A stretch of 64,000 nt of DNA from JAVBPA01 sp031549925 (GCA_031549925.1 JAVBPA010000001.1:1-64000), one strand, 5' to 3'. Positions 45,310 to 55,727 are shown, counted from the stretch's first letter. Translations and numbers: made by a program. The notes: a model not told the origin generated them from the letters alone.

Positions 45310-46515
45310 ATGAAAATTAATTGGAACAATAAATATACCACAATAGCCATTTATGCTGCGATTGTATCTGCCGTTACAATTATCTGCATATTTATCGGAA
45401 TTAATATTTCAGTTTTTTTATCATATTTAGGTAATATATTAAATGTAATAAATCCCTTGATTGTGGGATTTATTATCGCATATCTATTTAATCCTATGAT
45501 GAAAATGTTTGAAAATAAAGTTTATAAATTTGTTGAAAAAAAGAAGCCTCATCCTAAACTTAAAAGAGCATTTTCTATTATAACAACATATTTGATATAT
45601 GCAATAATTTTATCTCTTGTAATTGCTTTAATTATCCCGCAAGTTGTTGTCAGCTATAATGATTTGCTCGGTAAAATGGATATATATATAAAATCTCTCG
45701 GAAATCTTTTGGATGATATTGACGGTAAACTTCCGTTTATAAATACAGATGAATTAATCGGTTATATAAACGAATTGCTTTCGGATTCGTATTCTCTGAT
45801 ACAAAACATTACTCCCTATATAACCGGATTTTTTTCGGTGCTTGTTGATCAGCTGAAAAACGCATTTTTGGGAATTATTATTTCTATTTATTTTTTAAGT
45901 TCAAAAGAAAAGTTAATAGCAATTGTAAAAAAATCAATGTTTGCTTTTTTAAAACGTGAAAAGGGTGAATCAATAATATCTTTTTTAAAATTTACTGACG
46001 ATACATTCGGCGGATTTATAATAGGAAAACTGCTTGATTCATTGATTATTTTTATTTTGACTTTTATTGTCCTAGCTCTTTTTAAAATGCCTTATTATCA
46101 ATTAATAAGCGTTATCGTGGGCGTTACAAACGTGATACCGTTTTTCGGACCTTTTATCGGAGCAATACCCGGAGCGTTTATTATATTGATAGCCAATCCT
46201 ACGAAAGCTCTTTGGTTTATTATAATCATAGTAATTATACAGCAGATAGACGGAAATATTATAGGACCGAAAATATTGGGCGAAACTACGGGATTATCAT
46301 CTCTCGGCGTAATTGTTGCAATAACGGTTATGAGCGGATTGTTCGGAATTGTCGGAATGTTTATCGGAGTACCGATATTTGCGCTTCTTTATGTTTTTGT
46401 AAAGAAATTTATAAATTATATGGCTTACAAAAAGGGAATAGCCAGCATGGAGGATACGGAAACGATTAATCATGAAGGCGGAAATGTTTCTGATGAAAAT
46501 GAAAGCGCGGAATAA
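45310..46515 (+). CDS. AI-2E family (PerM-type) membrane transporter 1
   Basis: 401 residues, about eight membrane helices, with the family signatures GFIIAYLFNPMMKM near 50 and VGVTNVIPFFGPFIGAIPGA near 275. Family members include quorum-signal exporters and Na+/H+ antiporters, so the substrate is open. A highly acidic tail ends it. Its stop is three bases before a homologous gene. Confidence 0.88.
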   Translation: MKINWNNKYTTIAIYAAIVSAVTIICIFIGINISVFLSYLGNILNVINPLIVGFIIAYLFNPMMKMFENKVYKFVEKKKPHPKLKRAFSIITTYLIYAIILSLVIALIIPQVVVSYNDLLGKMDIYIKSLGNLLDDIDGKLPFINTDELIGYINELLSDSYSLIQNITPYITGFFSVLVDQLKNAFLGIIISIYFLSSKEKLIAIVKKSMFAFLKREKGESIISFLKFTDDTFGGFIIGKLLDSLIIFILTFIVLALFKMPYYQLISVIVGVTNVIPFFGPFIGAIPGAFIILIANPTKALWFIIIIVIIQQIDGNIIGPKILGETTGLSSLGVIVAITVMSGLFGIVGMFIGVPIFALLYVFVKKFINYMAYKKGIASMEDTETINHEGGNVSDENESAE

Positions 46516-46517
46516 TA

Positions 46518-47855
46518 ATGAAAAATTTTAAATTCAATGAAAATTATAATACAATCGCGGTTTATGTGCTGCTTATTTTATTATGGAACGCGTTCTGCGT
46601 TGTTGTATGTATGAATATAGGCAACATCATATCAGGTTTATTCAAACTGCTTGATATTTTAAAGCCATTGATTTATGGTTTGGTTATAGCGTTGATATTA
46701 AATCCGTTATATAAATTTATTGTAAACCGGGTATTTAATATTTTTGATAAAAAAATGCGGCATATGAATCTCAAACATATATTCGGATTAATTATAACTT
46801 ATTTATTAATAATTTCCGCTGTTACATTGCTTATTTTAATCGTAATTCCGCAGGCAGCGAAAAGCTATACCGATCTTCAGTCTAAAATAACCGTATATAT
46901 TAATGAAGCGCAAAATTTTATCGACAGAATTCTTTCCAATATACCTGCTATAGATATTATGTTTAAAAGTCCTTCGGCGGGCACAATAAAACCTGTTCCG
47001 ATAAAAAATCAGGACGGAAGCATCCCCTCTCTCATATTTTTTAATGTTGAACAAGCCGTTTCAAGTAAAATGTATAGCGAAATAATAAATCAATATAAAA
47101 ATTCAGCGCATTTCAATATAGCGGGATTTTTAAATAAATTGATTGTAAATTCATACGAAATATTTACTAATATAACTCCGTATATATTTTCTTCGGTTAT
47201 GTCTGTTTTTACCGAAGTAAAAAATATTATTTTAGGATTAATTATATCAATATATTATCTTGCCGCACAAAAAAAGTTTACAGCCTCTATCAAGTATATA
47301 ATGAAAATATTTTTACCTTCATCTCTTTGCGAAAAATTAAACGAATCCGTGATAATTATAAACAGAATTTTTATACAGTTTATAAACGGTAAAATAATTG
47401 ATGCGATAATTATCGGAATACTTTGTTTTATATTTATGACTATCATAGGTATGCCTTATGCTCCTTTGATTGGGCTTATAGTCGGTATAACAAACATAAT
47501 TCCGTATATCGGTCCGTTTTTGGGAGCAATTCCCGGAGTATTTATAATTTTTGTAGCCGATCCTTTTATGGTAATATGGTTTATTTTATTGATAATAGGT
47601 CTTCAGCAGCTTGACAGTTATGTTATTGAACCGTATATCTTGCAAGGGCAAATAAGCCTTGATTCTATTTGGATAATTATATCAGTGATAATTATGGGTG
47701 GTTTTTTAGGAATACCCGGGCTTTTGATAGGAGTTCCCGTATTTGCGATAATATACACATTTTTTAAACAATATATAGAAAAACGCTTGATAAACCGAAA
47801 CCTCCCCAATAAAACTTCCGACTGGATTAATATAAATACAAAAGAAATGCTTTAA
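46518..47855 (+). CDS. AI-2E family (PerM-type) membrane transporter 2
   Basis: 445 residues, a tandem paralogue of the previous gene (GLVIALILNPLYKF, VGITNIIPYIGPFLGAIPGV). It carries an extra ~40-residue soluble insert near 150-190 (SPSAGTIKPVPIKNQDG). The tandem pair may work as a heteromer or reflect duplication. Confidence 0.88.
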   Translation: MKNFKFNENYNTIAVYVLLILLWNAFCVVVCMNIGNIISGLFKLLDILKPLIYGLVIALILNPLYKFIVNRVFNIFDKKMRHMNLKHIFGLIITYLLIISAVTLLILIVIPQAAKSYTDLQSKITVYINEAQNFIDRILSNIPAIDIMFKSPSAGTIKPVPIKNQDGSIPSLIFFNVEQAVSSKMYSEIINQYKNSAHFNIAGFLNKLIVNSYEIFTNITPYIFSSVMSVFTEVKNIILGLIISIYYLAAQKKFTASIKYIMKIFLPSSLCEKLNESVIIINRIFIQFINGKIIDAIIIGILCFIFMTIIGMPYAPLIGLIVGITNIIPYIGPFLGAIPGVFIIFVADPFMVIWFILLIIGLQQLDSYVIEPYILQGQISLDSIWIIISVIIMGGFLGIPGLLIGVPVFAIIYTFFKQYIEKRLINRNLPNKTSDWININTKEML

Positions 47856-47882
47856 ATATTTTTTATATTTTCAAATTAAAAA

Positions 47883-47920
47883 TGACCGGTAGACAAGAAG
47901 TTTACCGGTCATAGTTTTAA
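47883..47920 (+). terminator. Terminator after AI-2E pair
   Basis: TGACCGGTAGAC (47883-47894) pairs with GTTTACCGGTCA (47900-47911, one G-T) with a short T tail. Confidence 0.75.
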
Positions 47921-48048
47921 AAAAGTATATTGGGTAAATTTTACAGCAAAAATATCGGGAATGACTTGTTTTCAGAGTTTTGCGGAGCTTTTTCAAAAGC
48001 TACCGCGTCTCCGTAACTCCCTATAATCAGACTGTAATTTAAAATATA

Positions 48049-49710
48049 TTACCGCCTGTGTTTTATATTGCGCATCCTTGTATGAATGTACAAAGTACTT
48101 AAATATAAAATAAAAGCAATTATAAACAATCCAATTGAAATACTTATTATAAAGTTTTTTATATCCATTAACAAAATCGCCTTGTAAGCATTGGAAGCCG
48201 CAATCGTAGCATAAATTTCACTGTTTGAAAAAGGTTGAATTATTACATAAGCTACGCATATTACTCCGGCTGATAAAAATACTTTTATTAATAAATTAAT
48301 CATTTCATACAGTGATTTTCCGGAAATATAATTTAATACTGCATATGTTAAAACAGAAACATTTATTAGCACGAATAAAAATGTAAAAACATTCGGAATT
48401 TCTTTATATAATCTGAATATTTTGATATCATTTGATAATCTTGTTATAACAATATCTCTTCTTGTCATTGATAAACCGTCTTTTGAAACAGCTTCAATGA
48501 TAAAATTGTTTTTCCCTCTTGATAGGGAGACTGTATGAGAATAATCTCCGTCTATATTTTTTTCGATTTCTAAATTGTTTATATATATTTTCGCGTTTTT
48601 ATCGGTTTTTCCGTTTATATGTGTATTAATGTCATAAATAGGTTCAATATTCGAACTTATATTAATTTCCGGAGGGTAAAATATATCAATATTTTTGTAT
48701 ATTATAGCTACTTCAGGAAGGATTGCTTCTGTTGATATTTTAAAATATACAAAATCATTGTTTAAAATTGTTGTTAAATTTTTTGAATTTGTCTTAATTT
48801 TTGAACTTTTTGTATTTAACAATTCTTCTGCCGGAATTGAATCATTATCAATAGATGAGTTACCGTTAAAAAAGATTTCAATATGATCGGGTAATATAAG
48901 AATTTCAGGATTTTCCAAAACAAGCTGTCCGATGATAATTTTATCTATTGTGTTTTTTTCACCAAGAATGATATTTCCGTCAAAAATAAATTCCACAAGA
49001 TTTATATATTCGCTTTTATAACGTATATATGCGCTATCCGATGTTGTAATCGTATATAAATTTGTTTCCTCTGAATAATTATATTCGATATTTCCTTTAA
49101 ATATTAGGCTGTTGAAATTAACATAATCATATAAAACGTTTTCATCTGCGGAATATGAGTGAAAAGTGTAATCACCCAATAAGGTCGCTTTTTTATTTTC
49201 GTTTTGTAAAAATGTTTCTGATAACTTGTTTTCGGTTATATTTTTTTTGACATCGCTAATACCTAGATTTATATTTATAGATTCGAGCAGAGTACTCATT
49301 TTTTCTATATCTGCGTTGTTTTCCGGATGAGAATCTTTTATTCTTCTCCATAATTCGGCACTTGTTGTGTTTTTATATTGAAGTTCCAACATATTCTGCG
49401 CGTAAGGATTATTTTCAGTATAATTTAACAGCCGTTCATAATCTTTCGTTTTTACATTAATTAATTCATCTTTTAAATAACTCGTATTATTCAAATAATT
49501 TTCAGTTGATGTAATAACCTCATCAATTGACATATCAATATAATCATTATATAAAAATGAAGCCGAAAAAAATACTATTGTAAAAACCACAAAGACCGAT
49601 AATAATATCGTCAGAGAAATTTTTTTCTTAGTTCTAAGCAGTTTTATAATTATTAAAATTATAGGTATTATGAGACCTGCTGCTATCTGCAAACATATTG
49701 TTTTTGTCAT
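48049..49710 (-). CDS. Unrecognised membrane protein with Ig-like external domain
   Basis: 553 residues. Two N-terminal helices (about 4-26 and 31-53), a large exposed part (55-440) and three or four C-terminal helices. The stretch HINGKTDKNAKIYINNLEIE followed by DGDYSHTVSLSRGKNNFIIE looks like a Glucodextranase-B/bacterial Ig-like beta domain. The coiled part after helix 2 is charged. No enzyme motif is recognised; a cell-wall or envelope role is only inferred. Its start has a weak ribosome site. Confidence 0.6.
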   Translation of the reverse strand: MTKTICLQIAAGLIIPIILIIIKLLRTKKKISLTILLSVFVVFTIVFFSASFLYNDYIDMSIDEVITSTENYLNNTSYLKDELINVKTKDYERLLNYTENNPYAQNMLELQYKNTTSAELWRRIKDSHPENNADIEKMSTLLESININLGISDVKKNITENKLSETFLQNENKKATLLGDYTFHSYSADENVLYDYVNFNSLIFKGNIEYNYSEETNLYTITTSDSAYIRYKSEYINLVEFIFDGNIILGEKNTIDKIIIGQLVLENPEILILPDHIEIFFNGNSSIDNDSIPAEELLNTKSSKIKTNSKNLTTILNNDFVYFKISTEAILPEVAIIYKNIDIFYPPEINISSNIEPIYDINTHINGKTDKNAKIYINNLEIEKNIDGDYSHTVSLSRGKNNFIIEAVSKDGLSMTRRDIVITRLSNDIKIFRLYKEIPNVFTFLFVLINVSVLTYAVLNYISGKSLYEMINLLIKVFLSAGVICVAYVIIQPFSNSEIYATIAASNAYKAILLMDIKNFIISISIGLFIIAFILYLSTLYIHTRMRNIKHRR

Positions 49711-49736
49711 TTAATAAATTTCCATGTTTTTTGTCT

Positions 49737-50573
49737 TTAATTTATTGAATCTATTATATTGTTAATAAAATTTTTTGAGTTAACAAGATTTTTATACCAA
49801 TCAGTATTTTCGTTATACCAAATTTCGGCGTTGAAAATTCTGACGCCTAATAAATATAATGTTTTTATACTGTTATAAAAATCAACATGACCTTCCCCGA
49901 ATTGTAAATTACGGTATATACCGGGGGCTGTTTCTTTTATGTGCGCCGCTGCTATGTGACCTGCGCCGCAAGATAAATCATCAATTACATCAACTTTTGA
50001 ATTGGTAATGTTCCCGATATCCGGATATACCTTGAGAAAAGGAGAATTTATTCTATTTACATAATCCATCGCTTTGTGGGTTGTGTTCATAAAATCGTTT
50101 TCCATAGTTTCAAAAGCCAGTATGACACCGTATTTCGCCGCGTATTCCACACAGATTTTTAAATTTTCCAAAAAACAACTGCGTGTTTCAACAGTAGATT
50201 CTTCATACCAAACGTCATATCCGGCAAGCTGTATTATCCTTATTCCTATTTCACACGATAAATGAACAGCTTTTTTCAATATTTCAACCGATTTGGTTCG
50301 TGTTTCTGTGTTTGCGCTTCCGAGAGGATATTTTCTGTGTCCGCTTAGACACATCGTCATAATATTTATGCCAGTATCCTGTTTTGATAAAAATATTTCA
50401 TTTGACAAAGCTTTTATATTATCAAGACGGGATAAACGTTCATCTGTTTCGTCAATAGATATTTCAATAGAATCATATCCGGCTGATGCTGCATGTTCAA
50501 ACTTTTGCCGCCAGGTTAAAACCGGCGGCATGGCTTTTTCGTAAACCGAAAGCGTAAAATTTTTATTGTTCAT
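49737..50573 (-). CDS. UlaE/SgaU-like L-ribulose/xylulose-5-phosphate 3-epimerase
   Basis: 278 residues with a TIM-barrel of the xylose isomerase-like family. It shows YDSIEISIDETDERLSRLD, MCLSGHRKYPLGS, FETMENDFMN, VYPDIGNI and AAHIKETAPG, as in UlaE (acceptor residues Glu, Asp, His and Glu for the metal). It interconverts pentulose phosphates in sugar acid catabolism. It overlaps the following cupin-like gene's end by 11 bases, so the two are co-translated. Confidence 0.88.
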   Translation of the reverse strand: MNNKNFTLSVYEKAMPPVLTWRQKFEHAASAGYDSIEISIDETDERLSRLDNIKALSNEIFLSKQDTGINIMTMCLSGHRKYPLGSANTETRTKSVEILKKAVHLSCEIGIRIIQLAGYDVWYEESTVETRSCFLENLKICVEYAAKYGVILAFETMENDFMNTTHKAMDYVNRINSPFLKVYPDIGNITNSKVDVIDDLSCGAGHIAAAHIKETAPGIYRNLQFGEGHVDFYNSIKTLYLLGVRIFNAEIWYNENTDWYKNLVNSKNFINNIIDSIN

Positions 50574-51777
50574 TTGCTGGTTTTATAACTCCCGGTGTTT
50601 GTTTATTGGCAGGGAAATGTCTTAGAATAACCAAAGGTTCCCATTCACTGCTGTTGGTAATTGATACACCGGATTTTGCTGCTTCTATTCCGATAAAATA
50701 TTCATCTGATGATAATTGTCCGTATCGAAGAAGCGTCGGAGTTTCACATTTATAATTACCTATTATGCCGTTTCCCTGAATTAATATACATCCGTATGCG
50801 AAATCATCTTTTAGTACGATTGATTTTCCGGGATTTATAACAAGCTCACGGGCAGCTACATAATCGTTTCCGTAAGAAACCCATTTTTCCAAATAATTTT
50901 CATTCGATATTATTTCAACCGGAGGACGGAAAAATGTTTTTCGGTAGTGAGGATCAATGTTTTTTTTCCAGTCAAGCAATGATAAAATATAATCCAAATC
51001 ATATTTTTTATCATCGGGACAATTTTCGCTTAAAAAGCTGTAATCATATATTTCATTGTCGGTTATGTTTTCATATACAGAATTAACGTCCGAATTCCAT
51101 TGAGGTTCATATGTCAAATAAGAACCCGGTGCGTGAATGACTCCCGGAGGAGTATACCATCCTGTTCCAAGCTGTATACGGTATGCTCTTGATAATTCTG
51201 TTATACGCGTATCGTTTTTTACATAATCCGCCAGACGTGCTTTTATTTCTTCTTTTGTTATATCGGGGTCAAAACCGAAATAAGTATGCGGAAATTTTCC
51301 GGGATAGTTGTTATACTGCGGCGGATAATAATACGCCTCGGGTTTTCCGAGTTTTCCCACGCGGGCAGCCGCTTCAAAACCGAGATGTAAATGATGGAAC
51401 AGAGGTCCTTCATAATCAAAAAATTTTGAATACATCGGCCAGGTACCGTATTTGTCAAATAACGAACCTATTAATTTGCTCCCTAATACTTCAACAAAAC
51501 TTCTGAGCGATATTTTATTTTCCGGTTTGGAATCAACATTAACATAGCTAAGTCCTTCGTCAGGAGCAGCTAGAGGACCGTTCATAGCGCATATGACAGA
51601 CGAAAACCAACGTTCCTTTATCGAACCGCGTTCTGTACCGAGTGCAAAGTAATCATCCGGATGAAGCTTTAAACGGTGTCCGGCTGAACCGAAACGCCGT
51701 GGTACAAATATTGGTATCAAACGCAGTATTCCGCCGTTAGATTCGAATAAAGAATTTATTATATCGGAATTATTCAT
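50563..51777 (-). CDS. Cupin protein related to mannose-6-phosphate isomerase
   Basis: 404 residues, TGAGGTTATTT upstream. HHLHLGFEAAARVGKLGKPE and WYTPPGVIHAPGSYLTYEPQ carry His and Glu residues in the metal-site arrangement of class I phosphomannose isomerases, but the protein is shorter and lacks the canonical QPN. It probably isomerises a sugar. With UlaE it may form a short pentose or sugar-acid module. Confidence 0.65.
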   Translation of the reverse strand: MNNSDIINSLFESNGGILRLIPIFVPRRFGSAGHRLKLHPDDYFALGTERGSIKERWFSSVICAMNGPLAAPDEGLSYVNVDSKPENKISLRSFVEVLGSKLIGSLFDKYGTWPMYSKFFDYEGPLFHHLHLGFEAAARVGKLGKPEAYYYPPQYNNYPGKFPHTYFGFDPDITKEEIKARLADYVKNDTRITELSRAYRIQLGTGWYTPPGVIHAPGSYLTYEPQWNSDVNSVYENITDNEIYDYSFLSENCPDDKKYDLDYILSLLDWKKNIDPHYRKTFFRPPVEIISNENYLEKWVSYGNDYVAARELVINPGKSIVLKDDFAYGCILIQGNGIIGNYKCETPTLLRYGQLSSDEYFIGIEAAKSGVSITNSSEWEPLVILRHFPANKQTPGVIKPANEQ

Positions 51778-51949
51778 ATTTGAAATAACCTCATAATTTT
51801 AATTTAATCATGATGACATTATCCATGTGTAATTGTATACTATTTATTTACAAAAATCAACACATAATTATAAAAATATAGAAATATTAACTTGATTTTA
51901 CTAATTTGATAAAATTGAGTATTAAATTTAAAAATAAAAATTTAAAATT

Positions 51950-52756
51950 TCAGAGGCAAAAATTGAAAAACTTTAAAGCTTCCATCCAATCCGAAGTAAA
52001 AAAACGAATAGATACGGAATTTATTTTTTCAACTCCGGTATAACATAAGCGTGAAGTTGCAATTGTATGTCTTTTGTATGTGACATCGATTGTAAAGCTA
52101 TCGGGTAATTTGAGCATACATTTAGTAACATCCGCTTCCAAAGCCGATTTTACACCTTCTTTTATCAAACGTTCGGCAAGACGGGGATTTATGGATAAAA
52201 CAGCGTTCCCGAATCCTTCGTTTGTCGCGACTGTTGTTATATTGGGGATAAATTTTTTGGCTTCTATACAGAGCGATTTATCACCAGATAAAAAACAAAC
52301 GGGAACATTATAGTAAGAAGCTGTATAAGAATTTATTAAAAATTCTGAAGCGGTAATACCGTTTATTGTTATAAACGCTACATCGGTGTTCATCGTATGA
52401 GAAAGCGGATTACCTTCATTTGCCGCACCCGAATGATAACCTGTCATAGCAACCGCTTCAAAGCCTTCTGCAGCTAAATTTATTCCGCCCATCATATTGT
52501 GGGTATCGCCTATCCATCCGCGCAAAATTTTAACGTTTTCGGGAAGATCACGCGGATTTATATTGCGTCCGCTGTCATGGGCGTCTTTTACCCAGATTTC
52601 GTCATATCCGGCAAGGATCGCACCTTCGCAGGCGGAAGCGACTTCTCGTGTCATTTGTTCTTTAAAATAACCGCTTCTGGGGTCTGTCCATTCGGTTTCA
52701 TCCCAGCTTGTTATTCCGGTCGTACCTTCAATATCCGATGATATAAATAATTTCAT
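51950..52756 (-). CDS. M55 family D-aminopeptidase (DppA-like)
   Basis: 268 residues. SSDIEGTTGI and VKDAHDSGRNINPRDLP hold the zinc ligands of DppA; MTGYHSGAANEGNPLSHTMN supplies the rest. Such enzymes cut D-Ala dipeptides and other peptides. It lies before PepC, suggesting peptide use; start codon ATG 52756 has a weak ribosome site. Confidence 0.9.
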   Translation of the reverse strand: MKLFISSDIEGTTGITSWDETEWTDPRSGYFKEQMTREVASACEGAILAGYDEIWVKDAHDSGRNINPRDLPENVKILRGWIGDTHNMMGGINLAAEGFEAVAMTGYHSGAANEGNPLSHTMNTDVAFITINGITASEFLINSYTASYYNVPVCFLSGDKSLCIEAKKFIPNITTVATNEGFGNAVLSINPRLAERLIKEGVKSALEADVTKCMLKLPDSFTIDVTYKRHTIATSRLCYTGVEKINSVSIRFFTSDWMEALKFFNFCL

Positions 52757-52786
52757 AATAATATACTCAATTTTATAATAAAATAA

Positions 52787-54115
52787 TCAATCCGCAAGAG
52801 TTCCCATAGGATCCCACGGTTTTAAATGTATGATTTCACTTTCAAGAATTTCTTTTTTATTATCCAGATATTTTTTATTTATGACAGCCTGATAAACATA
52901 ATCATCAAACCAGGCGTCGCTCATAAAATAATATCCCTCGTTTGCGCCGTCAGTTCCCCAGCTGTTTTGAATCTTCCATCTAACAGGCTTATCATCGCTT
53001 AAATGAACTCCGGTGATAACCATAGCGTGATTCATCGCGCTGTTTAAATAATCAAGCTGCTGCGCTTTTGTCAGTGATATATCAAGCCCGGTAACAGCTT
53101 CATATTCATATAAAGCGGGATCCCATAAATTCTTTGTGCGTTCTCCGAATTTCCCGCAATCCGAACCAAACCAAACTATTTCACCGTCTTTTAATTGGGT
53201 TATAATAAGATTTTTAAATTCTTGCAATTCTAAATTCAAATATTTAACCGGTTCAGCTTCGCAAACGTTACCGAGCATATCGACAGTATACAGTTTGTCA
53301 TAAGGTTTGTCCGCAGTCGGCCCGTTTATTATCGATATGTAATCCGAAAGCATATTTCCGATGTATTTTTCTTTGAAAGAAGCCGGCGTATAATCTTTTT
53401 CTATAAAATAATTACCGTCTTTGTCTTTGCCTTCAAAATTAAAAGTTTTAGGTATCGCACCGAAACAGGTTACAAGAAATTTATATATTTTTTCAAGCAT
53501 ATTATTTTTTGTGTTCTGTATTTCTTCGGCTGTGATATTATTTTTAAACATATCTCTTAAAATTACGGCGTTGTGTTTTAAATTGCGGTTCAATTGGTCA
53601 TTCATCGGCCAAGTACCGGAAGACTGCGCGGTTTCGGGATAAGCGGATTTGGGAACTATTCCGTATTTATTTACGATGTTTACAAACATATCCCATTGCC
53701 CGCCGTCCTGAACTCCTGTTGATAATATAAAAGATACCGTTCTGTCATCGGTCGGGAGTTCGGCTGTTGATATTATCGATTCAAGGTAATAATTGCAACG
53801 TTCAAATTTATCCCAAAAAGCAAGCCAGCTTTGGGAAAGTTCAAAATCTTCGATATTTTTTTCTTTGGCGATTTTTTCACGGAGTACATTTGTCGCAGCA
53901 AAAAGCCAGCAGCGTCCGGAGCCTTTTTGATTCGTGGATTTCATTGTTTTTATATCTATTGAAAATAAAAAATTTTGCGAATTTAAAGCTTCTCCGCAAA
54001 AAGCTAAGTCGTTGATATTTAATTTATACAGAGCATTTGTAAGTAAACGGGAATTCGGTGAATTTTCATAAGAATTATTAAATTTTTCAAGATCGCAGCA
54101 TGATATTTTATTCAT
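52787..54115 (-). CDS. pepC: Aminopeptidase C (bleomycin-hydrolase type)
   Basis: 442 residues from ATG 54115, favoured by GAAAGGATGATTTTT; the frame is open 19 codons further up. Catalytic Cys69 in QKGSGRCWLFAA, the His in NHAMVITGVHL and Asn in KIQNSWGTDG make the triad. Cytosolic peptidase that removes N-terminal residues from peptides. The C-terminal extension of this family is short and present. Confidence 0.93.
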   Translation of the reverse strand: MNKISCCDLEKFNNSYENSPNSRLLTNALYKLNINDLAFCGEALNSQNFLFSIDIKTMKSTNQKGSGRCWLFAATNVLREKIAKEKNIEDFELSQSWLAFWDKFERCNYYLESIISTAELPTDDRTVSFILSTGVQDGGQWDMFVNIVNKYGIVPKSAYPETAQSSGTWPMNDQLNRNLKHNAVILRDMFKNNITAEEIQNTKNNMLEKIYKFLVTCFGAIPKTFNFEGKDKDGNYFIEKDYTPASFKEKYIGNMLSDYISIINGPTADKPYDKLYTVDMLGNVCEAEPVKYLNLELQEFKNLIITQLKDGEIVWFGSDCGKFGERTKNLWDPALYEYEAVTGLDISLTKAQQLDYLNSAMNHAMVITGVHLSDDKPVRWKIQNSWGTDGANEGYYFMSDAWFDDYVYQAVINKKYLDNKKEILESEIIHLKPWDPMGTLAD

Positions 54116-54265
54116 AAAAATCATCCTTTCACAATAATGATACAATTCTACATTATAAAATATATTTATCAATATATCAAGTAAAAAAATAAGAATTTAT
54201 TTACAATAATAATATAATGTGATATAATTTTTGCAAATAGAAATAACGGAAAAGGGGAAATATAA

Positions 54266-55063
54266 ATGGAACAAATTATTATAAAACAAAGACAATTTGA
54301 AAATGCTTTAGATGTGTACACTGGGGAAAATTTATTTACAACTTATGTTTATGACAAAAAGTTTGCAAAACCTTATCTCGGTCCGGTGATATTATCAAAC
54401 GGGGAAAGTATCACGCGTTTGGATTTCGAAACAAAAGAACATCCGCATCAAAGATCGATATTTATTGCCGTGGGAGATGTCAGTGCAAACGGATATAACA
54501 ATATAGATTTTTGGAACGAACCTAATGACAGAGGGGAACAAAGACAAACATCAATTGTTATAAATGAAAATTCATTTACCGCGTGTAATGTTTGGCAAAC
54601 CTGCAGCGGAGTTCCTTTGGTTTGTGAAAGCAGAACATTATCTTTTAAATCAAACGGATACACGCTTCGTGAAATATACATGGAAATAAAATTTACAGCT
54701 TCTTATGGTGAAGTAATTTTCGGAGCGACAAAAGAAGCGGGTCCTCTCGGTATACGTATAAATCCCGAAATGCAGGGTCAGGGAGGAAACGGATTTATAA
54801 TTAATTCATGGGGCGGAAAGGGAGAGGGCGAATGTTGGGGTAAAAATGCTGCCTGGGCTTCTTACTGCGGCTCTGTTAAAGGATTAAATTGTTACCTGAC
54901 AGTTTACGATGATGTTTTAAATGAAAGATATCCCACTTCCTGGCATTGCCGTGATTACGGACTTTTTGCCGTAAATAATCTTTATTTTAAAGGTCCGCTC
55001 AAAATAAAAGAAAATGAATCTTTGGTTTATAGGTATAAAATTGCCGTATCAGAGATAGAATAG
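54266..55063 (+). CDS. PmoA-like (DUF6807) protein
   Basis: 265 residues with AAAGGGGAAAT upstream. KPYLGPVILSNGESITR, EHPHQRSIFIAVGDVSANGY and DFWNEPNDRGEQR follow the PmoA-like family, whose members occur in sugar-use clusters; it also has SWHCRDYGLFAVNN. Function of the family is unsettled. Cytosolic (no signal). Confidence 0.75.
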   Translation: MEQIIIKQRQFENALDVYTGENLFTTYVYDKKFAKPYLGPVILSNGESITRLDFETKEHPHQRSIFIAVGDVSANGYNNIDFWNEPNDRGEQRQTSIVINENSFTACNVWQTCSGVPLVCESRTLSFKSNGYTLREIYMEIKFTASYGEVIFGATKEAGPLGIRINPEMQGQGGNGFIINSWGGKGEGECWGKNAAWASYCGSVKGLNCYLTVYDDVLNERYPTSWHCRDYGLFAVNNLYFKGPLKIKENESLVYRYKIAVSEIE

Positions 55064-55188
55064 TAAAGAGTGAATCGGAAACGGATTTATTATTATGTTT
55101 CACTGTTATTAATAAAAATAACCAAAAAATGCGCTTATAAAGTGTAAAAGATTTGATACCGCAAAACGACATAAAATCCGAAAACATC

Positions 55189-55217
55189 TTGACAAAAGCG
55201 CTAATATTTGATATAAT
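55189..55217 (+). promoter_or_regulatory. Consensus SigA promoter of tRNA-Gln
   Basis: TTGACA at 55189-55194, 17-base spacer, TATAAT at 55212-55217, 20 bases before the tRNA. Confidence 0.85.
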
Positions 55218-55237
55218 AACACCGTTTCCACGAATAC

Positions 55238-55311
55238 TGCGGAATTGTGTAAGGGTAGCACGACAGACTCTGACTCTGTTTGTCTGGGTTCAAATCCTAG
55301 TTCCGCAGCCA
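55238..55311 (+). tRNA. tRNA-Gln (anticodon CUG)
   Basis: Acceptor TGCGGAA pairs with TTCCGCA; anticodon arm ACAGA/TCTGT with loop CTCTGAC (anticodon CTG); T arm with TTCAAAT; encoded CCA end. The 74-base length is normal. A strong promoter precedes and a terminator follows. The region beyond it has a fragment of a tyrosine recombinase, as expected for a tRNA used as an integration site. Confidence 0.92.
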
Positions 55312-55315
55312 TGGC

Positions 55316-55362
55316 AAAAGCCCTTGATTTTACAGTGTTTATACTGCTTTCAAGGGCTTTTT
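55316..55362 (+). terminator. Terminator after tRNA-Gln
   Basis: AAAGCCCTTGA pairs with TCAAGGGCTTT around a 23-base loop, followed by T residues. Confidence 0.85.
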
Positions 55363-55445
55363 TATTTTTGCGTTTTGATAGGATGCTAAAATAAGAATGG
55401 CAATAAAGCGGGAGTTGATGGAATCTTTTAGTCGTCAAATAGTCG

Positions 55446-55665
55446 TCATTTTATATCTAAATGATTCCGCAGCATATCCGGATTGTCATGTACATAATAC
55501 CTTGTTGTTATTTGCACATCCGCATGCCCGAGATATTTTGAAACCGCATATATATCTTTTGTTCTTTCATACAGCAATGTTCCGCAGGTGTGCCTTAGTT
55601 CATGAGGAGACAACATTTTTGGTGTTGTACGTGCATTTTGAGGTATATCATTTTCGTCTATAATA
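55446..55665 (-). pseudogene. Tyrosine recombinase (phage integrase) C-terminal remnant
   Basis: On the minus strand: SPHELRHTCGTLLYERTKDI, then YAVSKYLGHADVQITTRYYV and a stop at 55446. The second Arg with His (HELRHT), the later His (GHADV) and the catalytic Tyr (TTRYY) are present; everything upstream of about residue 60 from the end is lost. It points towards the tRNA-Gln, a common arrangement for an integrated element that has decayed. Confidence 0.75.
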
Positions 55666-55727
55666 TATATATTTTATACTAAAAATTAGTAAAATTTAAC
55701 AAATATAATATTATTTTATAATATATA

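Noticed and set aside
55397..55663. 88-codon + strand ORF after tRNA-Gln
   Set aside because: It is antisense to the recognisable tyrosine recombinase remnant on the minus strand.
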